From assembly GCA_016722515.1 (NCBI GenBank), contig JADKJE010000002.1, positions 62,001 to 126,000 on the forward strand: a DNA stretch of 64,000 nucleotides, given 5' to 3'. The DNA is from Alphaproteobacteria bacterium. Lineage in GTDB: Bacteria > Pseudomonadota > Alphaproteobacteria > Rickettsiales > JADKJE01. Positions 20,546 to 29,770 of this stretch are shown here, piece after piece (the first letter of the stretch is position 1; each line of letters opens with the position of its first letter). The notes below the pieces were generated by a model. The model ran no database searches. It was given only the letters and a program-made list of their open reading frames with translations, and was not told the DNA's origin. The position numbers and the translations under genes were made by a program.

Positions 20546-21631
20546 ATGACAGAACGGTTCCCAGCACGTTATTATGATGGCAAAATGGCACAAACGCATG
20601 ACGTGCTTGTGTCATTTGAAGCAAGCGGTCTAACCATTTACCTGCACCATAATGAGCCTGCTATACACTGGGATTACCCGCAATTAAGAATTCCTAATCG
20701 CCCTGAGGCCAATAGACCTCTTTTCATTTACCATCGAGACAAACTTAACGCCACCTTGATGATTCTTGAAAGTCACAGCCATTCCTCCTTGTTTTCATTA
20801 TTACCAAAATCCGCTCTTCCTAACATTTCATTTCAATTATCCTGGAAAATAATCAGTTTATTAAGCCTTATTTCTTGCCTTATCATCATAGGAATTTACA
20901 GCCAGTTTATAGAAATAACCGGTGTCATTGCCGACCTATTTCCCTCATCATGGGAACGGGCATTGAGTGATCGCACACTCAATCAGTTATACCGCAATAA
21001 AATTGTCTGCAATGCGCATCATGGCAACGACATCCTGACTATTATCAGCGACCGGTTACGCGCCGCCTCTTCAAAAAAGGTCAACCTCACAATCGAAGTA
21101 ATTAAAGATAAAGCGATAAATGCCTTTGCCCTTCCAGGCGAAAAAATAGTTATCCTCTCCGGCATGATTGACGATACACAGACTCCTGAAGAATTGGCAG
21201 GAATTCTCGCCCATGAAATGGGGCATGTGATAAAGAACCATCCGACACAGCAATTTATTCAAAATTTTGGAATTGGACTTATCAACGGCCTGCTCTTTGG
21301 CAATATGGGCGATACCAGCAACATTATTTCCTTTGCTGATAATATGTATCATTTGCATAATAACCGGCATTCCGAATCTGAGGCAGACGACGTAGCCCTT
21401 CAATTATTGGTAAAAGCACAGATTAGTCCAGGTGGCGTTGCAACATTCTTTGAACGGCTTGAGAAAAGGGAAATCTTAAAAGGCACAGCCTCTAAGCTCT
21501 TTAATTTTGTTTCCGCCCACCCATTAACAGCCGAGAGGATTCAACATATTCGTATGACACCACCTCCCCTTCAGGAAAAACCCATTCTAACCAACGATCA
21601 ATGGAATGCACTCAAAAGCATTTGCCAATAG
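20546..21631 (+). CDS. M48 family zinc metallopeptidase, membrane-anchored
   Basis: 361 residues. A soluble N-terminal region (about 1-95) is followed by one membrane segment (about 107-126) and the peptidase domain with HEMGH at 223-227 (zinc ligands and catalytic Glu) and the downstream ESEADD ligand motif near 277-282. This resembles BepA/HtpX-like peptidases in envelope quality control. It is co-transcribed with the DUF898 gene. Substrates cannot be read from sequence. Confidence 0.9.
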   Translation: MTERFPARYYDGKMAQTHDVLVSFEASGLTIYLHHNEPAIHWDYPQLRIPNRPEANRPLFIYHRDKLNATLMILESHSHSSLFSLLPKSALPNISFQLSWKIISLLSLISCLIIIGIYSQFIEITGVIADLFPSSWERALSDRTLNQLYRNKIVCNAHHGNDILTIISDRLRAASSKKVNLTIEVIKDKAINAFALPGEKIVILSGMIDDTQTPEELAGILAHEMGHVIKNHPTQQFIQNFGIGLINGLLFGNMGDTSNIISFADNMYHLHNNRHSESEADDVALQLLVKAQISPGGVATFFERLEKREILKGTASKLFNFVSAHPLTAERIQHIRMTPPPLQEKPILTNDQWNALKSICQ

Positions 21632-21671
21632 CTCCATACATCATCCCTGTTAACATACCTTCCAACACCGC

Positions 21672-23084
21672 CTACTCCCGCGTTATCTTTTCCAATTCTT
21701 CCTTCAACGCATCAATCGATTCCTGACCAATGGCCGATTGTTGAGAGCCTTGCCAGCCTGGCAGGTCAAGGATTTCTGCCAATTGACTATACCCTTCCTG
21801 CAAGGTGGAGCGTTCTTTGGGATCCTGATGCAGAAAGGCTTCTAGTTTGGGATAATAGAGAATGGCTTTATCCACGTCTGGGTCGCTGCCTTTACGATAG
21901 GCACCTAAGCGAATCATCTCTGCCATGTTTTCGTAAGTTGCCAACATGTTTCTGGCATATTTCACCAATTGGTTTTCAGCATCCGTGTTACACCCTGGCA
22001 TTGTCCGCGATACGCTTTTAAGTATATCAATTGCTGGATAACGTCCACGCATGGCAATATTTCGGTTTAGCACAATATGCCCGTCCAAAATACCGCGAAC
22101 AGCATCGCTTACAGGTTCGTTATGGTCATCGCCTTCTACCAATACACTGAATAACCCGGTGATATCTCCAATCCCTTCTATTCCAGGCCCTGCGCGCTCT
22201 AATAATTTAGGCAATTCAGCAAACACCGTAGGCGTATAACCTTTGGTCGTAGGTGGCTCACCAACAGTCAGCCCAATTTCCCGTTGGGCCATCGCAAAAC
22301 GCGTGACACTATCCATCAGGCATAAAACGTTACTGCCGCGGTCACGAAAATATTCAGCAACCGTCAACGTGGTATAGGCCGCCTGTTTACGCAACAATGG
22401 TGATTCATCCGAAGTAGCCACCACAACCACAGCTTCTTTGAGCCCTTCTGGCCCTAAATATTCTTCTAAAAACTCCTGAACTTCCCTACCGCGTTCGCCG
22501 ATCAGCCCAATTACCTTGACATCACACGCAGCATAACGGGTCAACATCGAAACCAACATTGATTTTCCCACACCTGATCCGGCAAAAATCCCCATACGCT
22601 GCCCTTTGCAACAGCTCAGGAACGTATTCATCGCCCGCACACCCAGATCAATTTTATTCATGACCCGCCTGCGTTTATGGGCAGGCAAGGCAGTGGCCTT
22701 TAGCGGATAGGCCTTTCCCCCCAGGGTTAGAGGGCCTTTGCCGTCAATGGGCTCACCCAAAGCGTTGATCACCCTTCCCTTCCACGAATCATGGGGGTGC
22801 ATACAGGGTTGTTCATTTTCAATAATCACTTTACAGCCAGGCCCAATGCCATCTAAATGACTAAAAGGCATTAAAAAAGTCTGGCGATGACCAAAGCCAA
22901 TCACCTCACATCGCACTTCCTGACGAAAACGGTTAATAACCACACAGCGACTGCCAATACTCACAAATGGGTGAATTCCATCGGCTTTAAGCATCAATCC
23001 GGTTACCGAGGATACTTTCCCTTCAATCCGGTAAGGTGATATTCCTTCTACCGCCGCTATCAAACCTTTTATATCAACTGACAT
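21672..23084 (-). CDS. fliI: Flagellar export ATPase FliI
   Basis: About 470 residues from the ATG at 23084; the frame is open for 7 more codons upstream, but MSVDIKGL is the likelier start. The P-loop AGSGVGKS, GLIGERGREV, LCLMDSVTRFAMAQREIGL and GEPPTTKGYTPTVF are FliI signatures that separate it from F1 beta. It powers export of flagellar subunits at the cytoplasmic side of the basal body. It stands alone here; flhA lies 1.7 kb away on the same strand, separated by tRNA-Lys and msrBA. A fliJ gene is not visible next to it. Confidence 0.95.
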   Translation of the reverse strand: MSVDIKGLIAAVEGISPYRIEGKVSSVTGLMLKADGIHPFVSIGSRCVVINRFRQEVRCEVIGFGHRQTFLMPFSHLDGIGPGCKVIIENEQPCMHPHDSWKGRVINALGEPIDGKGPLTLGGKAYPLKATALPAHKRRRVMNKIDLGVRAMNTFLSCCKGQRMGIFAGSGVGKSMLVSMLTRYAACDVKVIGLIGERGREVQEFLEEYLGPEGLKEAVVVVATSDESPLLRKQAAYTTLTVAEYFRDRGSNVLCLMDSVTRFAMAQREIGLTVGEPPTTKGYTPTVFAELPKLLERAGPGIEGIGDITGLFSVLVEGDDHNEPVSDAVRGILDGHIVLNRNIAMRGRYPAIDILKSVSRTMPGCNTDAENQLVKYARNMLATYENMAEMIRLGAYRKGSDPDVDKAILYYPKLEAFLHQDPKERSTLQEGYSQLAEILDLPGWQGSQQSAIGQESIDALKEELEKITRE

Positions 23085-23249
23085 GATTTCCCTAGATAAA
23101 AGCACCGCAACCCATCCTCATCAGGATAGCAATCTCCACCCCGACTGTCACGGTATCTTCGCCCTTAATACGAAAAAATAGCCCACTTTGGAAAAAACAA
23201 TTGATTTTTAGTCGTAAGTAGGGTTAGAATGCCCATCTCCTTTGAACGG

Positions 23250-23325
23250 GAGCGCGTAGCTCAGTCGGTAGAGCACATGACTTTTAATCATGGTGTCGTG
23301 GGTTCGATTCCCACCGCGCTCACCA
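23250..23325 (+). tRNA. tRNA-Lys (anticodon TTT)
   Basis: 76 nt cloverleaf: acceptor GAGCGCG/CGCGCTC, D-stem GCTC/GAGC, anticodon stem CATGA/TCATG with loop CTTTTAA, T-arm GTGGG TTCGATT CCCAC, and an encoded CCA end. All stems pair. Confidence 0.97.
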
Positions 23326-23381
23326 CCCCTCGCTCTTACGAGCCACGGGTGGCGCAGCCCCTCCCCACTGGTTAGTGAAAC

Positions 23382-23424
23382 GAAGATGTATAAGCTAGTT
23401 TTGGATGCTCCATCTTCCTTTTTT
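23382..23424 (+). terminator. Possible intrinsic terminator after tRNA-Lys
   Basis: A GAAGATG / CATCTTC stem with a long loop, followed by C and six Ts. A second hairpin (CCACCC...GGGTGG enclosing GCTC/GAGC) sits right at the tRNA end at 23322-23351. Confidence 0.35.
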
Positions 23425-23563
23425 GAAAACATCGTTCATTCCATAATAATAATAATTCCGCAGAAGGCCTCTGGGCAATTCTGGTCTATAACGCACGTTT
23501 GCGATCCACATTCACGCTCATTATAACAGACATTAAACAGATTAGCGCAAGCTTAAATGAACA

Positions 23564-23680
23564 TTAAAATCCAATAGCCTGTTCACGATCTTGATGTTCA
23601 AAGGCGGAGGCCATCCGTCCAATTTCGGTCGAACCAATGCCCCTATCACGGGCAACCGCACGCCATTCGGCAGCCATGCG
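23564..23680 (-). pseudogene. C-terminal remnant of a HipA-like kinase
   Basis: About 38 codons ending at a stop at 23564 read MAAEWRAVARDRGIG, then STEIGRMASAFEHQDRE. This matches the W..VA...G....EI.RMASAFEH ending of HipA-type toxin kinases. A TAA sits in frame just upstream and the rest of the gene is gone. It is the only recognisable content of the 500-bp gap between tRNA-Lys and msrB. Confidence 0.45.
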
Positions 23681-23826
23681 CCATTAGTAGAGGGTTGAGT
23701 GCCAAAAAAATTTTCAATGGCCTCATTGTCTCAAGGGGATTAAACCTAAAAAAAGCAGTTAGAACGTAGTGAGAGAGTCAGAAGTGCTGAATATACCCTA
23801 TTTTTTGGTTAAAGCATGTCGCTTGA

Positions 23827-24243
23827 TTACTTATCCTTCTCCTCAAATCGCAGCGCCACCCCATTATTGCAATAGCGTTTTCCCGTAGGCTTAGGCCCGT
23901 CATCAAACACATGCCCTAAATGTCCGCCGCATTGAGCACAGTGATACTCAGTACGAGCAACACCAATATGGTGGTCGGTTTTGGTGGCAACGCTGCCGGG
24001 TATGGCATCGTAGAAACTTGGCCAGCCGGTACCACTTTCGTATTTAGTTGTGGAAGGAAATAATGGATGACCGCAACCGGCACATACATACATGCCTTCG
24101 CGTTTCTCAAGATAAAGCGGGCTGGTGAAGGGACGTTCGGTAGCCTCTTGACGCAGTACCGCATATGCTTCAGGACTTAATTTCTTTTGCCATTCCTCAT
24201 TGCTGATAGCGCAACTTGGCATGTCGTTTTTAGGCTTATCCAT
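23827..24243 (-). CDS. msrB: Peptide methionine (R)-S-oxide reductase
   Basis: 138 residues. Two CxxC zinc pairs (CAGCGHPLF and CAQCGGHLGHVF) and the catalytic Cys in RYCNNGVALRF are present. It reduces the R-epimer of methionine sulfoxide in proteins using thioredoxin. It starts 1 bp after msrA, so they are translated from one message. There is no signal peptide, so it is cytoplasmic. Confidence 0.96.
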   Translation of the reverse strand: MDKPKNDMPSCAISNEEWQKKLSPEAYAVLRQEATERPFTSPLYLEKREGMYVCAGCGHPLFPSTTKYESGTGWPSFYDAIPGSVATKTDHHIGVARTEYHCAQCGGHLGHVFDDGPKPTGKRYCNNGVALRFEEKDK

Positions 24244-24244
24244 C

Positions 24245-24775
24245 TTATTTCTCCCATATCTCTTTCAATTTCGACACGCGGCCGCTGGCATGTTTATAGA
24301 GATTATAATGAACAGTGTTTTTTTGATAGTAATCCTGGTGATAATCTTCTGCTGTATAAAATGGCTTAGCCGGCACAAGGCGGGTAGCGACGGGTTTACC
24401 AAGGAAGCGAATTTCTATTTCGGCTTTTGATTTTTCTGCAGCTCTACGCTGACTTTCATCGCCATAAAAAATAATCGTATGATAATGCTCCCCGCGATCA
24501 GCAAAGCTGCCCCCCTCATCAAAGGGGTCAATATTGCTCCAGAAAATCGCTAATAATTGCTCGTAACGCACGATCGCGGGATCAAAAGCGACTTCGATGG
24601 CTTCTACATGCCCAGTTTTATCGCTACAGACTTCCTGATAGGTTGGGTTAGATAAATGCCCTCCCATATAACCCACCGTTGTTTTAACCACACCCACGGT
24701 ATTATCAAACGGTGGCTGCATGCACCAAAAACATCCGCCGGCAAACCACGCTTTTTCGATGGCATTGTCATTCAT
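24245..24775 (-). CDS. msrA: Peptide methionine (S)-S-oxide reductase
   Basis: 176 residues. GGCFWC at 13-18 holds the catalytic Cys15; GYMGGHLSNPTYQEVC, the GHVEAIEVAFDP segment and YHQDYY follow the MsrA pattern. It repairs the S-epimer of methionine sulfoxide. It begins 8 bp after flhA, so it appears to be read through from the flagellar gene. Confidence 0.96.
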   Translation of the reverse strand: MNDNAIEKAWFAGGCFWCMQPPFDNTVGVVKTTVGYMGGHLSNPTYQEVCSDKTGHVEAIEVAFDPAIVRYEQLLAIFWSNIDPFDEGGSFADRGEHYHTIIFYGDESQRRAAEKSKAEIEIRFLGKPVATRLVPAKPFYTAEDYHQDYYQKNTVHYNLYKHASGRVSKLKEIWEK

Positions 24776-24783
24776 GATGATAC

Positions 24784-26928
24784 CTACACTTGACCGAGTA
24801 TTTTAATTTTAGCTTTGGGATGAATTTCCTGCTGCGATAAAACCGATGTCATCGCCCGGAACCGCTCTACCACTGAACGCACATAAGGACGGGTAGCTGG
24901 ATTCGTCAACAGTATCGGTTGCTCACCTTTCATCGATTGCTCATCCATCACCTTACGCACTTTAGCAATAAATTCCTGTAACTTGGATGGCGCCATCGAT
25001 AATTGTTTTTCATCACCCACTGCCATTAACGATTCCATAAATGCCTGTTCCCATTCTGGCGACAGGGCAATAATAGGAATATAACCTTTTGCACTGGTTT
25101 GGCTGGCACTGATCTGCCGCGCCAAACGGGAGCGTACATGCTCGGTAATCAGAGTAATATTTTGGGTCGTACGGGTGGCCTCGGCTAATGCTTCAAGGAT
25201 CGTGGGCAAATCGCGGATAGAGATTAATTCTGATAACAAATTTTGCAGCACACGCTGCACACCACTTACACTGATACGCGAAGGTACTGTATCGCCAACT
25301 AGTTTTTGATGTTCTTCTGCCAATTCATCCAACAAGCGCTGGGTGGCACTGTACGTGAGCAAATCCGTAATGTTTTCTTTGATAATTTCGGTTAAATGCG
25401 TCGTGATAACCGTAGGCGGATCGACAACAGTTAAGTTTTTAAATAGTGCATCCTCACGCAGATGCTCGGCGACCCATTTAGCAGGAAGGCCAAATGCTGG
25501 TTCTTTGGTATCATTTCCTGGCAACGTAATGGGCGCACCCGTGGGATCCATCACTAATAATTTATCGGGCTCAATCGTACCTTCACCGCAAATAATATCT
25601 TTCAGCCGGATAGCATAATGGCTTGACGCCATTTGCATATTATCTTGGATACGCACGGAAGGCATCACAAATCCATAATCACGAGCCATTTGTTTACGCA
25701 GGGCTTTGATCTGTTCCGTTAATTTATGGCCTTTAGCATAATGGATCAGTGGCAATAACCCATAGCCCAGCTCCAAACGCAGCATATCGATATGTAACGC
25801 TTGCGATACGGGTTCATCTGATTCTGCTGCACCTGGTTTTCCAGGGACTGTCGCTGCTGAAGACAGGCCAGAATCTCGTCCATCTTTCGTCGCACCCTGT
25901 ACCCCTTGAGGGTGTTTAGTATCAATTCCACGCAATTTCCATGCCGCCGAGCCAATCATAAGCGATAATATCAAAAATGGTAGCGAAGGAATTCCAGGAA
26001 CCACAGCCAACGTAAATAATAATCCACTGGAAATTGCCAGAGACTTAGGAAAGTTACTTAACTGACCAAAAATCGCCCGTTCAGTGGTGCCGGCAACACC
26101 TGCTTTGGCAACCAAGAGACCCGCCGCCATCGACACAATCAAGGCAGGAATTTGCGCCACCAGCCCATCACCAATTGTCAATAATGTATAGGATTCAAGT
26201 GCATGATGAAAATCCATATCACGCTGCACAACACCAATCACAATACCGGCAATTAAGTTGATGCCTGTAATCAGCAACCCGGCGATCGCATCGCCGCGTA
26301 CGAATTTACTGGCACCATCCATCGATCCGAAGAAGGTGCTCTCTTCTTCTAATTCCTTACGTCGACTCTTTGCTGTTTGCTCGTCGATCAATCCCGCAGA
26401 AAGATCAGCATCAATAGCCATTTGTTTTCCAGGCATGGCATCCAAGCTAAAACGCGCAGCCACCTCAGCGATACGACCAGAACCTTTGGTAATCACCACA
26501 AAGTTAATGATGGTTAGAATCAGAAACACAATGGCCCCAATCACCACTGACCCTTGGATCACAAATTTACCAAACGCTTCAATCACATGTCCTGCAGCGT
26601 CTGAGCCCGTATGGCCATCCCTTAAAATCAAACGCGTGGATGCAATATTAAGCGACAGCCTTAAAATCGTTGTCACAAGCAAAATAGTAGGGAACGAACT
26701 TAAATCCAAAGCCCGGCTGATAAAAAGCACGGTCATTAAAATAACCACCGAAGCAGTAATGGATACTGCCAATAATAAATCGAGCAATTGCTTGGGAACA
26801 GGGATCAATAAAACACACAAAATCCCCAAAATGCCAATCGCAAACGCGGTATCGCGGTATTCGGTTAGTTTTTTAAACCCGCCGAAACCTGTTTTAGCTG
26901 CTACCGTTCCCGCCGCTTCACCCGCCAT
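24784..26928 (-). CDS. flhA: Flagellar biosynthesis protein FlhA (export gate)
   Basis: 714 residues, typical. Eight N-terminal membrane helices (first at about 28-45) surround the FHIPEP signature region (SGRIAEVAARFSLDAMPGKQ, then MAIDADLSAG), followed by a cytoplasmic domain of about 350 residues that docks chaperone-substrate complexes. It is the export gate that uses the proton motive force, working with FliI. It is co-directional with msrA and msrB, with gaps of 8 bp and 1 bp. Confidence 0.96.
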   Translation of the reverse strand: MAGEAAGTVAAKTGFGGFKKLTEYRDTAFAIGILGILCVLLIPVPKQLLDLLLAVSITASVVILMTVLFISRALDLSSFPTILLVTTILRLSLNIASTRLILRDGHTGSDAAGHVIEAFGKFVIQGSVVIGAIVFLILTIINFVVITKGSGRIAEVAARFSLDAMPGKQMAIDADLSAGLIDEQTAKSRRKELEEESTFFGSMDGASKFVRGDAIAGLLITGINLIAGIVIGVVQRDMDFHHALESYTLLTIGDGLVAQIPALIVSMAAGLLVAKAGVAGTTERAIFGQLSNFPKSLAISSGLLFTLAVVPGIPSLPFLILSLMIGSAAWKLRGIDTKHPQGVQGATKDGRDSGLSSAATVPGKPGAAESDEPVSQALHIDMLRLELGYGLLPLIHYAKGHKLTEQIKALRKQMARDYGFVMPSVRIQDNMQMASSHYAIRLKDIICGEGTIEPDKLLVMDPTGAPITLPGNDTKEPAFGLPAKWVAEHLREDALFKNLTVVDPPTVITTHLTEIIKENITDLLTYSATQRLLDELAEEHQKLVGDTVPSRISVSGVQRVLQNLLSELISIRDLPTILEALAEATRTTQNITLITEHVRSRLARQISASQTSAKGYIPIIALSPEWEQAFMESLMAVGDEKQLSMAPSKLQEFIAKVRKVMDEQSMKGEQPILLTNPATRPYVRSVVERFRAMTSVLSQQEIHPKAKIKILGQV

Positions 26929-27103
26929 GCCCAGCCTTATATGATTTCATTAAACCCTTATTACCTACTAGAATAAAAACCCTGACGGTAGAAGTCAACA
27001 GATCCTCACATCTTTCACATGAAAACCGAAAAGTTTTCACTCTCGACAAAATGCACAGAATCATAGACACTCCTGTCTGGATTTAAACAGTGGACGGTCA
27101 CAG

Positions 27104-28381
27104 ATGGTTCTATTTCAACGTTACTCCAGCCGTTTCTTTCACCTGGTTGCTATCATCACCGCTACCCTTGCATTTTGCATTATTCCTCCCCTGGAAGTTG
27201 TTTCCGGCGGAGCCATTTCTGTAACGCTTGCTATTGCCAGCATTCCTTTTCTTGGTTTGCTTATCGCCGACAAACAATGGCAGTGGATCAAACTACCTGT
27301 TTGGAGATGGTTTTTAGCATTGATGATGCTTGGGTTCCTCTCATGCCTTTGGGCGCTTCACCCTGATCGGGCCATCCATGTTTCTCATCTTGTTTTTAAC
27401 ACCGTTGTTCCCGGTATTGTGTTTGTGGTTGGCCTTTGGTACCTAACACAGAAGCAATCCTCATGGATTGTCTTTGCCATTGTGGGTGGATTTTTATGCG
27501 GATTGGCCTTTTTGACCGAAGAGTATGTTTCAAATGGATTTGTCAGCCGCTGGTGGCGCTTCGTCGTTAACCGCAAAGAACAGGATGTTTTTTCCTTAGA
27601 CTTATTAAATAAATCGGTTCAATTTATGACCCCCTACAGTTTTGCAGTTGCCGCATTATGCCTGCGTTGGTGTAAACCCTCGTTTCTCGTAGGCGCGTGG
27701 ATAGGCATTGCACTTGTCATCAGCCAACTTCATTCATTAGCAGGACAATTAGGTTTCATTCTCGGCAGCGTGGCAATGCTCCTTTATTATCGAACCAACG
27801 GAAGAATCGTAAATGTCTTTATTGCACTGGTGATGATTACTCCTGTTATTATCCCATTACTGCTCATGATGATTGACGATCCATTTATTCATCAATATGG
27901 ACCACATCTTCCACTTAGTTCGTTACATCGCCTTTATATATGGCAACGCTATATGTTGCATTTGAAGCACGCACTTCCATGGGGCCTGGGGATTGGGAAT
28001 ACCGAACATTTGGATAATCTTCAAAACATGCCACAAGCTCTCCTGGATGCCCACATAGAAATTCCCCTGCGCCACCCTCACAATATGTGGTTCCAACTCT
28101 ATTTAGAGCTTGGGTTTTTAGGGGTTATCCTGTTTGCCGGGTTTGTTATCTGTTTATTGCTGGGCATTCATCGCCTCAATCATCACCTCGTGTTTCGCAG
28201 TCTCTGCATGGCAAGTCTGGTGAATTACTTATTTATAGGGATGGTTGATTATGACATGTGGCGCGATCGTTGGATTACAGCAGCTTTTATGTGTATAGGA
28301 GTTATTGGGGTTGGCCGGAATCTAAACGCCTTGTCAAACCAAAGAAAGTCCACGCCTTTTATACCGGCAAATACACCGTGA
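27104..28381 (+). CDS. O-antigen ligase-like (WaaL/Wzy family) membrane protein
   Basis: 425 residues with about 10-12 hydrophobic segments and a large loop (about 265-330) containing GLGIGNTEH and the RHPHNMWFQLYLELG motif typical of O-antigen ligase and polymerase proteins; the His in HPHN is usually essential. It would attach or polymerise surface polysaccharide on the periplasmic face. It stands alone; its 3' end overlaps the convergent kinase gene by 23 bp. Ligase and polymerase cannot be separated by sequence. Confidence 0.83.
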   Translation: MVLFQRYSSRFFHLVAIITATLAFCIIPPLEVVSGGAISVTLAIASIPFLGLLIADKQWQWIKLPVWRWFLALMMLGFLSCLWALHPDRAIHVSHLVFNTVVPGIVFVVGLWYLTQKQSSWIVFAIVGGFLCGLAFLTEEYVSNGFVSRWWRFVVNRKEQDVFSLDLLNKSVQFMTPYSFAVAALCLRWCKPSFLVGAWIGIALVISQLHSLAGQLGFILGSVAMLLYYRTNGRIVNVFIALVMITPVIIPLLLMMIDDPFIHQYGPHLPLSSLHRLYIWQRYMLHLKHALPWGLGIGNTEHLDNLQNMPQALLDAHIEIPLRHPHNMWFQLYLELGFLGVILFAGFVICLLLGIHRLNHHLVFRSLCMASLVNYLFIGMVDYDMWRDRWITAAFMCIGVIGVGRNLNALSNQRKSTPFIPANTP

Positions 28382-29762
28382 ATTTACTTCCCTGGCCCAA
28401 TACACTTTCAATCTGTAATGCCCCCTGGTGGTGATTGATAATTTGTTTTACGATTGAAAGCCCCAATCCAAATCCACCCACTGCACGGCTTCGCGCTTTA
28501 TCAACGCGATAAAAACGCTCAGTCAAACGCGGTAAATGATCCGGGGAAATACCTTCGCCATTATCACTCACCGCTATATAAATTGCCAATTTGCATTCCA
28601 ACGGCAATGCTTCCTTTATTTCTAGCGCAAATGACGATGTCGTCCCCACATGGACATGAATGGGAGTTCTTGCATTGCCATATTTAATAGCATTACTGAG
28701 TAAATTCGTAAGCACCATGGCCAGTTCATTCGTATCGCCTTTGATAAGTGGCAAATCATTATGTGGTTCCACAAGGATATCCATTTCTTTCTCTGCCGCT
28801 AATGCTTCCATTTGCTGGATACAATCGGCCATAATATCTTCAACATGGACAATCTCTTTGGGCGTACTAAACGCATTGATTTCAATTTTTGATAAGGACA
28901 AAAGCTCATTGACCAAATCATTCATGCGTTTTGCCTGCTCAGCCATCATTTCAAGAAACGTTTCACGTGCCTGCGGATCATCTTTGGCTGACGTTCGAAT
29001 GGTTTCGATGAGGCCGATAATTCCAGTAAGCGGTGTTCTGATTTCATGGCTAGCATTAGCAACGAAATCACTGACCAATTGCTTCATTCTCTTGGATTCA
29101 GTGATATCATGCATGACTAAAATTAAGGCAATCCCACCAGGTGATGCAACTGGGAAGCGTTCAATTCGCAATGAATAATCCCGCCCATTTTCTGGAATAC
29201 GCAGCTCTATAGATCGGCTGGTTTCTTCTTCTAAAACCGACTGAACGGCTTGCAGAAACACAGGATCCGCACTAATAGCATCACAATTCTTCCATTTGAG
29301 ATTACGCTTAAAAGCTTCATGCGCGGCTGAATTCGCCCGGATAATTTCCAAGCGGCGGTTAAGCATGACAAATACATCCGGCATCGTATCAAAAACGATC
29401 TTGCTTTCGGCAAGCATCGTTTCAAGTTGGGTTTTTTTATTGCGCCAATTATGCTGAAGCTCATCTAAGGATTCGGCAAGACTTGTATCTTTACGTAAGA
29501 ATTGAATAATATCATCGGCGGGCTTGCGATCGTCTGAAAGTTGCCGAATATAGATACTCAGCGCCTCAATTTCCCGGTAACGTACATAGCCACATGCTAT
29601 GCCAGAAAGCAGAATGATCATAATAAGGCCTAGAGCCATCGGCAAGGTCAACAAATGACTTATGGCGGCAATCACAATAAGCGACCCAGGCAGGATAATC
29701 CTCGGCAGGGCATACCCCACCGACTTGATGATCATTCGTTTCTTACCCGTCTGCGCTTCCAT
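28359..29762 (-). CDS. PhoR-like membrane sensor histidine kinase with PAS domain
   Basis: 467 residues. Two N-terminal membrane helices (about 19-37 and 40-59) with almost no periplasmic loop, a PAS domain (about 118-220), then the H-box ASHEIRTPL with phospho-acceptor His239, the N-box LTNLLSNAIKYG, G1 SDNGEGI and G2 GGFGLGLSIVKQI. This layout is like PhoR. No response regulator lies beside it. It begins 8 bp after the large oxidoreductase, so it appears to be the last gene of the sulfate assimilation operon, which is odd for a phosphate sensor. The signal it senses is unknown. Confidence 0.88.
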   Translation of the reverse strand: MEAQTGKKRMIIKSVGYALPRIILPGSLIVIAAISHLLTLPMALGLIMIILLSGIACGYVRYREIEALSIYIRQLSDDRKPADDIIQFLRKDTSLAESLDELQHNWRNKKTQLETMLAESKIVFDTMPDVFVMLNRRLEIIRANSAAHEAFKRNLKWKNCDAISADPVFLQAVQSVLEEETSRSIELRIPENGRDYSLRIERFPVASPGGIALILVMHDITESKRMKQLVSDFVANASHEIRTPLTGIIGLIETIRTSAKDDPQARETFLEMMAEQAKRMNDLVNELLSLSKIEINAFSTPKEIVHVEDIMADCIQQMEALAAEKEMDILVEPHNDLPLIKGDTNELAMVLTNLLSNAIKYGNARTPIHVHVGTTSSFALEIKEALPLECKLAIYIAVSDNGEGISPDHLPRLTERFYRVDKARSRAVGGFGLGLSIVKQIINHHQGALQIESVLGQGSKFTVYLPV

Positions 29763-29770
29763 AGTGCCCC

